From assembly GCA_027021145.1 (NCBI GenBank), contig JALUUX010000059.1, forward strand, positions 1 through 9,845: 9,845 nucleotides of DNA, written 5' to 3'. Each line of letters opens with the position of its first letter. The stretch's first letter is position 1. A program made the translations under genes and the position numbers. Source of the DNA: Candidatus Shapirobacteria bacterium. GTDB lineage: Bacteria; Patescibacteriota; Microgenomatia; UBA12405; JAHJSD01. Of the stretch, positions 6,092 to 9,845 are shown one piece after another. The notes under the pieces were generated by a model. It did not search any database, was not told the origin of the DNA, and worked only from the letters and a program-made list of their open reading frames with translations.

Positions 6092-7618
6092 ATGTTCTTT
6101 TTAAAGTATCGCCCCCAAACAATCGAAGATTTGGATCTGAAAGATGTTAGAGAGCAGTTGAAAAGAATTTTGGCTCAGAAAAAAATTCCTCAGGCTTTTT
6201 TATTCGCTGGTCCTCGGGGGGCGGGCAAAACTTCAGCCGCTCGAATTTTAGCCAAAGCAATTAATTGCCTCCAACCTCAAGGGATCGAGCCCTGCAATCA
6301 ATGCTCTTTGTGTCAAGAAATCACTGCCGGGAGCAGTCTGGATATTTTGGAAATCGACGCCGCTTCTAATCGGGGCATTGATGATATTCGGCAGCTGCGG
6401 GAGCGGGTGGGTTTAGCTCCAGCTCGGGCAAAATACAAGGTCTATATCATTGATGAAGTTCACATGTTGACGAAAGAAGCTTTCAATGCCTTGTTAAAAA
6501 CCCTGGAAGAACCGCCGGCCCATGTGGTCTTTATCCTTTGTACTACTGATCCGGAGAAGATTATCCCAACCATTCTTTCTCGATTGCTAAGAATTGACTT
6601 TCGTCGAGGTCGGCCCGAAGAGGTGAAACGCAGTCTTGAGAAGGTGATTCGGGGAGAAAAGCTAATGGTGGCTGAGGAAGTAATCGAGGCGATTATCGGC
6701 TTGGCCGATGGTGGCTTTCGTGATGCCCAAAAAATTTTAGAAAGTTTGGTTTTGAGACTGGGAAAAAAAATTAATTGGCCCGAGGCCCAACCGCTTCTGG
6801 GTCATTGGGAGAACCGCCAACCAGAGGTTTTTTTAAAACTGTTAGCCCAAAAGAAGTTGAAGTTAGCTTTGGCGGTGATCGAGGAGTTGGTTCAAGAAGG
6901 AGGAGATTTGGTTGATTATCTGCGCCGTTTGTTGGATTGTCTCCGGCAGTTAATTTTGGTCCATCATCAGGTGGGAGTTGAGGTTGGGACCGAGTTGAAG
7001 CAATTGGCCAATCAATTTTCTTTAACCCAGCTCGTCAGGCTTAGTCGCTTGTTGAGTCAAGCGGCTTTGGAGGGGAAAAAGGCCCTCTTGCCCCAATTAC
7101 CATTTCAGCTGGCGATAGTAGAATTTATTGAAGAAAGGAGTCAAGTGGTCTCATCTTTACCGCCAAGCCCTCCATCAGAAGAGAAAAAGTCAAGAGCTGC
7201 CAAAAGCGGAGCCAAAATTGACTCCCAGTCGCCAGCCAAGATTGAATTAAAAGAGTTAATTCAGCGCTGGGACGACTTATTAGCCGCGGTTAAGCCCATG
7301 AATCATTCGGTCGCCGCTTTTCTGAGGGCAGCTCGGCCTAAAGCAGTTCAAGGCGAGACCTTAATTTTGGAGGTGTTTTATCGATTCCATAAGGATAAAT
7401 TAGAAGAGGAGCGCAACCGGCGCATTGTGGAATCGGGATTAAACCAAGTTTGTGGTTGTTCCTTAAAAATTCGTTGTGTTTTGGGTCAGCGGCCGACTAA
7501 CTCGGCCACGAGTAAGCGTCAAGCTGATCGAACAGCCAATAAGCAGGAGCAAGATAATCAGCCAGTTAATTCTGAAGACGAACTTTATCGCCTGGCCCGA
7601 GAAATCTTTGGCAGCTGA
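6092..7618 (+). CDS. dnaX: DNA polymerase III subunit gamma/tau
   Basis: This is the AAA+ clamp-loader subunit that opens and loads the sliding clamp. The 508-residue protein starts with the family-typical KYRP (5-8). Walker A is GPRGAGKT (40-47). The zinc module is C59, C68, C71, C74. The segment IDAASNRGIDDIR (88-100) is near-invariant in DnaX. Walker B is VYIIDE (117-122), sensor 1 is in LCTTDPEK (149-156), and the arginine finger is S163-R164. The usual SRC Cys is Leu165 here. Domain III spans about 230-345, followed by a charged linker (about 350-383). A C-terminal domain (about 384-465, with WDDLLAAVKPMNHSVAAFLR) resembles the region after the collar in many bacterial DnaX proteins. The ending YRLAREIFG is typical. 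A weak SD (AAGGG, 6082-6086) precedes the ATG. An A8 run at 6763-6770 could slip. Confidence 0.96.
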   Translation: MFFLKYRPQTIEDLDLKDVREQLKRILAQKKIPQAFLFAGPRGAGKTSAARILAKAINCLQPQGIEPCNQCSLCQEITAGSSLDILEIDAASNRGIDDIRQLRERVGLAPARAKYKVYIIDEVHMLTKEAFNALLKTLEEPPAHVVFILCTTDPEKIIPTILSRLLRIDFRRGRPEEVKRSLEKVIRGEKLMVAEEVIEAIIGLADGGFRDAQKILESLVLRLGKKINWPEAQPLLGHWENRQPEVFLKLLAQKKLKLALAVIEELVQEGGDLVDYLRRLLDCLRQLILVHHQVGVEVGTELKQLANQFSLTQLVRLSRLLSQAALEGKKALLPQLPFQLAIVEFIEERSQVVSSLPPSPPSEEKKSRAAKSGAKIDSQSPAKIELKELIQRWDDLLAAVKPMNHSVAAFLRAARPKAVQGETLILEVFYRFHKDKLEEERNRRIVESGLNQVCGCSLKIRCVLGQRPTNSATSKRQADRTANKQEQDNQPVNSEDELYRLAREIFGS

Positions 7619-7629
7619 ACCACCTTTTC

Positions 7630-7681
7630 CCGCCGACAGCGACATCATTTTTGTATCCAAATTTGTTGTCGCAGTCGACGG
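7630..7681. repeat. Imperfect 15-bp inverted repeat downstream of dnaX
   Basis: CCGCCGACAGCGACA (7630-7644) and TGTCGCAGTCGACGG (7667-7681) are inverted repeats with 13 of 15 positions pairing, separated by 22 nt. The left arm begins 12 nt after the dnaX stop. As RNA it would form a long hairpin, but no T-run follows, so it is not a standard intrinsic terminator. The arm core recurs at 7705-7715, which favours paired protein-binding sites upstream of the next gene. It could serve both as a processing or stability hairpin for dnaX mRNA and as an operator. Confidence 0.65.
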
Positions 7682-7704
7682 GGATTGGTGATTGAATTTG
7701 GCTT

Positions 7705-7715
7705 TGTCTCTGTCG
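7705..7715 (-). promoter_or_regulatory. Third copy of the 11-bp core, overlapping the -35 region (candidate operator)
   Basis: On the minus strand this reads CGACAGAGACA. It matches the cores of the inverted repeat just upstream: CGACAGCGACA at 7634-7644 (+) and CGACTGCGACA at 7667-7677 (-). Each differs by one or two bases. Centre-to-centre spacing is 33 and 38 bp. This copy covers the -35 position of the promoter whose TATAAT is at 7725-7730, so a bound protein would block RNA polymerase. Confidence 0.45.
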
Positions 7716-7721
7716 TTAATG

Positions 7722-7736
7722 TGGTATAATAAAACT
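7722..7736 (+). promoter_or_regulatory. Extended -10 promoter giving a predicted leaderless mRNA
   Basis: TGGTATAAT (7722-7730) is a perfect extended -10 (TGn-TATAAT). Only six bases (AAAACT) separate it from the ATG at 7737, so transcription would start at or within a base or two of the start codon. No SD is possible. The -35 is poor: TTGTCT at 7704-7709 has a 15-bp spacer. Extended -10 promoters often tolerate this. Confidence 0.75.
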
Positions 7737-8450
7737 ATGTCTGCAGAAATCCAGATCTCTTTATTGAGAATGAGAGCGGACAGGGCGGCCTTTAGAGTGG
7801 GCACTTTTTTAAGAGGTCTTAAAGAGAAGAGGGGGTATTGGAGGCGTGTTTCTCCTGATGATCACGCCGATGCAGTTAGAAGAGCAGAGAGGTTTGTTGA
7901 AAATGTTATGGAGTTCTTGGGAGAAGACCCCTCAGCTAGGTTAAAACCAGTTCGGCCTACCGAAGCCCAAATCGGGATTCTTACTTCTCTGTTAGGCCTA
8001 GGCCCATCAATATGGGTTTTGGGAGATGAGAGAGGAAGGGTGCGGGAGATCAACGGGCGCCCATGTGTGGTCAGGCGTTATACTAGCGGTGATGAGGGGG
8101 TGAGGGCTACTTTAATTGTGCAAACAGAAATTTGCAGAGAAAATCAAGGACCTATTCAAAGTTTAGCTTTTTGTGGCTTGGGGGTAAAACCTATTGTTGT
8201 TTTAGGCTTACCGGAATTCGAAGGGGATGCTCGACGACTAAGAAAAATTTTAGGATTTGGGGGAAAGGGTGTTACGGTTGATGTTGGTAATGAAGGAGAA
8301 GAGATAGTGATTAAAACTTGGCCTAGTAATGGAAGGGGAGGGTCAATGATTGAGCGGTATCATTTTTTGGGAACAGTTGAGAGAGGAGAAGGAGTTAATC
8401 TTTCGCTGTATGGATGCAATCATGAATACGAGACAGATTTCAGAATATAA
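7737..8450 (+). CDS. Unknown protein, first of a tandem paralogous pair
   Basis: I do not recognise this 237-residue family. The ATG at 7737 is chosen over an in-frame TTG at 7692 because the -10 box lies inside that extension and because the alignment with the next gene's product begins after 7737. There is no signal peptide or membrane segment, so it is probably cytoplasmic. Residues 1-62 look helical and Arg/Glu-rich; the rest alternates beta-type and loop segments. Blocks shared with the downstream paralogue are RMR (11-13), LKPVRP (69-74), NGRPC (106-110), LGLPE (156-160), ILGFG (171-175) and LYGCN (224-228). Both conserved blocks NGRPC and LYGCN contain a Cys. Arg codons are 20 AGA/AGG against 8 CGN, unlike rpsU and ybeY. 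It has its own promoter and candidate operators. Confidence 0.8.
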   Translation: MSAEIQISLLRMRADRAAFRVGTFLRGLKEKRGYWRRVSPDDHADAVRRAERFVENVMEFLGEDPSARLKPVRPTEAQIGILTSLLGLGPSIWVLGDERGRVREINGRPCVVRRYTSGDEGVRATLIVQTEICRENQGPIQSLAFCGLGVKPIVVLGLPEFEGDARRLRKILGFGGKGVTVDVGNEGEEIVIKTWPSNGRGGSMIERYHFLGTVERGEGVNLSLYGCNHEYETDFRI

Positions 8451-8541
8451 AAAGCAAAGGTGGAGCAAGTAATGGCTGCTTCAATTTCTATTTTTCTCTC
8501 TAGATTGCTCCTCGACTTAGTCTAGCAAATTGACGATCTCA

Positions 8542-8598
8542 GGGACCATTAATTTTGATCTAACTAAGAAGCTTTCGGGGACCTAAAAATTGATCTAA
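8542..8598 (+). repeat. Tandem direct repeat GGGACC-N7/8-TGATCTAA upstream of the second paralogue
   Basis: GGGACC (8542-8547) with TGATCTAA (8556-8563) is repeated as GGGACC (8578-8583) with TGATCTAA (8591-8598). The intervening 7 or 8 bases are A/T only. The units are offset by 35 to 36 bp, a little over three helical turns, and end 10 bp before the -35 box at 8609. That position suits activator binding sites, or two UP-element-like sites. The rest of the 193-bp gap (8451-8643) also has a 7-bp inverted repeat, GGAGCAA/TTGCTCC (8462-8468 and 8505-8511), with a 36-nt loop and no T-run. Confidence 0.55.
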
Positions 8599-8608
8599 TG
8601 CGCAAGGA

Positions 8609-8643
8609 TTGATATTGTCCTTAAGTTTCGATATAATAAACCC
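8609..8643 (+). promoter_or_regulatory. Near-consensus sigma-70-type promoter giving a predicted leaderless mRNA
   Basis: TTGATA (8609-8614), a 17-bp spacer, and TATAAT (8632-8637) form a near-consensus promoter. Six bases (AAACCC) then separate the -10 from the ATG at 8644, exactly as for the upstream paralogue. The expected transcription start coincides with the start codon, so the mRNA would lack a leader and SD. Confidence 0.8.
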
Positions 8644-9468
8644 ATGTTTAGAGAAATCGAGCCCCCCAACATCGATTGGGATCGATTGAGAATGAGGATA
8701 AAATATGCTAGGTTTAGAGCAAGGCGTAGGATTGATAATATAAGATTCCAAAGGCGCGTTCCTTCTGAGCAACGGGAGGAAGCAATTAGAGAAGCAAGAG
8801 AGTTTATCAGCGAGGCGATGGATTTCTTAAGAAAGAATCCAGACAAGTTGAAACCAATTCGGCCCGATAGGACTCAAATGGGACTTCTTTATCTTTTATT
8901 TGAGTCCATTGAAGCTGGGGGGCTAACTTTAGCGTATAGGAATGGCAAAATAAGAGAAGATAATGGACGTCCGTGTATAATTGAGCTTTATAGGGCTATG
9001 AGTAGAAGTAGTGAGAGAAGACAAGAGCTAGTTCTTCATTTGGAAAGGGAGGTGAGTTTAAATGTTCAGGTTGAGATTGGGGAGGGCGATCGAAGACTTC
9101 CTCGGCGTTTTTCCGTTTATGGTCGCATTGGGCTTGATGTAACAAGTGGTGCTAGCTTTTTGGGTTTACCAGAAAAGGCGGAGAGTCCTGAGCAAGTAGG
9201 AAATATTTTGGGGATTGGGGAGAGGGAGGATTTTTCGGTTGGCGTTTATGGAAATGGGGAAAGAATAGTGATTAATAGTTGGTCTGTTGATGGGAAGGAG
9301 GAGGGGAAAATAACAGAGCAATATTATTTGCTGGGAGCATTTAAAGGGGAGAAAACGGGGGAATTTTGGCTTTATGGGTGCAATCAGGAAAGAGATTTCA
9401 GAGTGAGTGTTAAGAGGCGGGAAGGAGCTGGACAACTGGCACCTCAGTGGGTAGAAGTTAGAGATTGA
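8644..9468 (+). CDS. Unknown protein, second of a tandem paralogous pair
   Basis: This 274-residue protein is homologous to the preceding gene's product; I do not recognise the family. Shared blocks are RMR (16-18), LKPIRP (69-74, the same residue numbers as the paralogue), NGRPC (107-111), LGLPE (173-177), ILGIG (188-192) and LYGCN (243-247). It adds about 15 residues in the middle (around 119-165) and a C-terminal extension after DFRV (251-254). The N-terminal 65 residues are very rich in Arg and Glu and predicted helical. There is no export signal or membrane segment. Divergence is high outside the blocks, so the duplication is old or the copies were acquired separately. Arg codons are 27 AGA/AGG against 11 CGN, and ATA (Ile) codons are frequent. 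A regulatory, nucleic-acid-binding or defence role is possible, but nothing in the sequence decides it. Confidence 0.8.
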   Translation: MFREIEPPNIDWDRLRMRIKYARFRARRRIDNIRFQRRVPSEQREEAIREAREFISEAMDFLRKNPDKLKPIRPDRTQMGLLYLLFESIEAGGLTLAYRNGKIREDNGRPCIIELYRAMSRSSERRQELVLHLEREVSLNVQVEIGEGDRRLPRRFSVYGRIGLDVTSGASFLGLPEKAESPEQVGNILGIGEREDFSVGVYGNGERIVINSWSVDGKEEGKITEQYYLLGAFKGEKTGEFWLYGCNQERDFRVSVKRREGAGQLAPQWVEVRD

Positions 9469-9635
9469 AAGTTGCGGCATTGGTTGAGGAGAGAGTCTTT
9501 TGATCTTGATTCGCCGACTGTATTTGCAATTTCAGTAAAAACCCCGTCTGGTGGGGAAGTCGATTACACTGATAGCAATCTTCGTGTCTCTCATTTATTG
9601 GGAGATTAAAATCTAAGGTGGAATTTGTGGTCTTA

Positions 9636-9664
9636 TTGCTCTCTTTGTGTCGGTCTGATAGGAT
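9636..9664 (+). promoter_or_regulatory. Weak candidate extended -10 promoter
   Basis: TTGCTC (9636-9641), a 17-bp spacer and TAGGAT (9659-9664), preceded by TGA as an extended -10. The match is moderate. It would give a second, upstream start for the ybaB-like gene or a separate small transcript. Confidence 0.3.
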
Positions 9665-9724
9665 TCGTTAAAAGAGTAATAAAGAGTACTAGAAATATTG
9701 CCGCTTAAAGGAATGGTACGGGGG

Positions 9725-9754
9725 TTGACAGGGGGGAGTTTTCCTTTGTAGCAT
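9725..9754 (+). promoter_or_regulatory. Promoter of the ybaB-like gene
   Basis: A perfect TTGACA (9725-9730), an 18-bp spacer and TAGCAT (9749-9754; 4 of 6 consensus). The predicted start is about 25 nt upstream of the ATG, leaving room for the strong SD AAGGGAGGG (9776-9784). This shows the gene is transcribed independently of dnaX. Confidence 0.65.
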
Positions 9755-9787
9755 TAACTTATTGATTGGTTTTTGAAGGGAGGGAAA

Positions 9788-9845
9788 ATGTTGGATAAAT
9801 TTAAGCAATTGGGGGAATTGAAAAAACTGCGCGATCAGGCCGTAG
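9788..9845 (+). CDS. Probable YbaB/EbfC nucleoid-associated protein (3'-truncated)
   Basis: Only 19 residues are in the window: MLDKFKQLGELKKLRDQAV. The amphipathic, Lys-rich start with K-Q-L-x-x-L-K-K-L-R-x-Q-A resembles the N-terminal helix of YbaB/EbfC proteins, small dimeric DNA-binding nucleoid proteins. The position downstream of dnaX supports the call, because dnaX-ybaB linkage is widespread. Its own promoter and a strong SD are present. The identification is limited by the short visible length. Confidence 0.6.
   Translation, partial: MLDKFKQLGELKKLRDQAV

Larger units (their letters stand above)
9469..9787. other. Non-coding interval before the ybaB-like gene
   Basis: This 319-nt stretch has no supportable gene on either strand. 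It contains a CCCC/GGGG hairpin (9542-9556, 7-nt loop), a weak candidate promoter at 9636-9664 and a good promoter at 9725-9754. I see no tRNA, repeat array or recognisable riboswitch. If the upstream promoter works, the downstream gene would have a leader of roughly 115 nt, or a short non-coding transcript could be made here. Confidence 0.6.

Noticed and set aside
6050..6120. YbeY shortened by a simple frameshift
   Set aside because: Reading all three frames after codon 110 gives no G-x-D-H sequence, so the missing motif is not hidden nearby.
7692..7736. TTG start at 7692 extending the first paralogue by 15 residues
   Set aside because: The extension contains the perfect TGGTATAAT box, lacks an SD and has no counterpart in the paralogue.
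9166..9480. Minus-strand frame of 104 codons at the end of the second paralogue
   Set aside because: The Pro/Leu/Ile-rich translation mirrors the purine-rich + strand gene; there is no SD or promoter, and the + frame is supported by homology to the upstream paralogue.
9512..9520. CGCCGACTG as a further copy of the dnaX-downstream repeat arm
   Set aside because: Only nine bases match, with one mismatch, and the rest of the arm is absent; probably chance.
9537..9556. Minus-strand intrinsic terminator (CCCC/GGGG stem followed by TTTTT on the minus strand)
   Set aside because: The stem is only 4 bp and no minus-strand gene exists to be terminated; on the + strand no T-run follows.
1..9845. tRNA genes, CRISPR array, transposase, integrase or toxin-antitoxin pair
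   Set aside because: I looked through the non-coding gaps and the coding frames and saw no cloverleaf, spaced repeat array or recognisable mobile-element or toxin motif.

Overview
The window looks like part of a Candidate Phyla Radiation (Patescibacteria) genome, possibly a Microgenomates-type lineage. This is an inference from gene content and style: compact same-strand genes, small housekeeping proteins, and an operon of secreted cohesin/dockerin proteins with no enzyme domains. No rRNA is present to confirm the taxonomy. Every supported gene is on the + strand.

Region 1 (2-4988) is a run of five exported proteins separated by 2 to 40 bp, probably one operon that began upstream of the window. 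In order they are: a large Cys-rich protein ending in a dockerin (5' end cut by the window); a membrane-anchored protein carrying both a cohesin-like domain and a dockerin; a short membrane-anchored cohesin-like protein; a secreted cohesin-like protein with an LPETG motif and C-terminal hydrophobic segment; and a small FN3 protein with a one-EF-hand dockerin-like tail. Cohesins bind dockerins in a calcium-dependent way in cellulosomes. Here both partners occur, plus anchors and a likely bridging protein, but no glycoside hydrolase. The simplest reading is a self-assembling surface structure for adhesion or attachment.

Region 2 (5090-7618) is housekeeping: rpsU (bS21), a YqeY/GatB-like protein, a YbeY homologue whose metal-binding C-terminus is degenerate, and dnaX (DNA polymerase III gamma/tau). 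Arginine codons in rpsU and ybeY are almost all CGN.

Region 3 (7619-9468) holds two tandem, clearly homologous genes of a family I do not recognise. Each has TATAAT exactly 6 nt before its ATG, which predicts leaderless mRNAs. Their arginine codons are mostly AGA/AGG, unlike the neighbours. Repeated elements that could be operators lie upstream of each: three copies of an 11-bp core before the first, and a 35-bp-spaced direct repeat before the second.

Region 4 (9469-9845) is a roughly 320-nt non-coding stretch with a good promoter, then the start of a probable ybaB/ebfC gene cut by the window end. Since dnaX and ybaB are adjacent in many bacteria, the unknown pair looks inserted between them.
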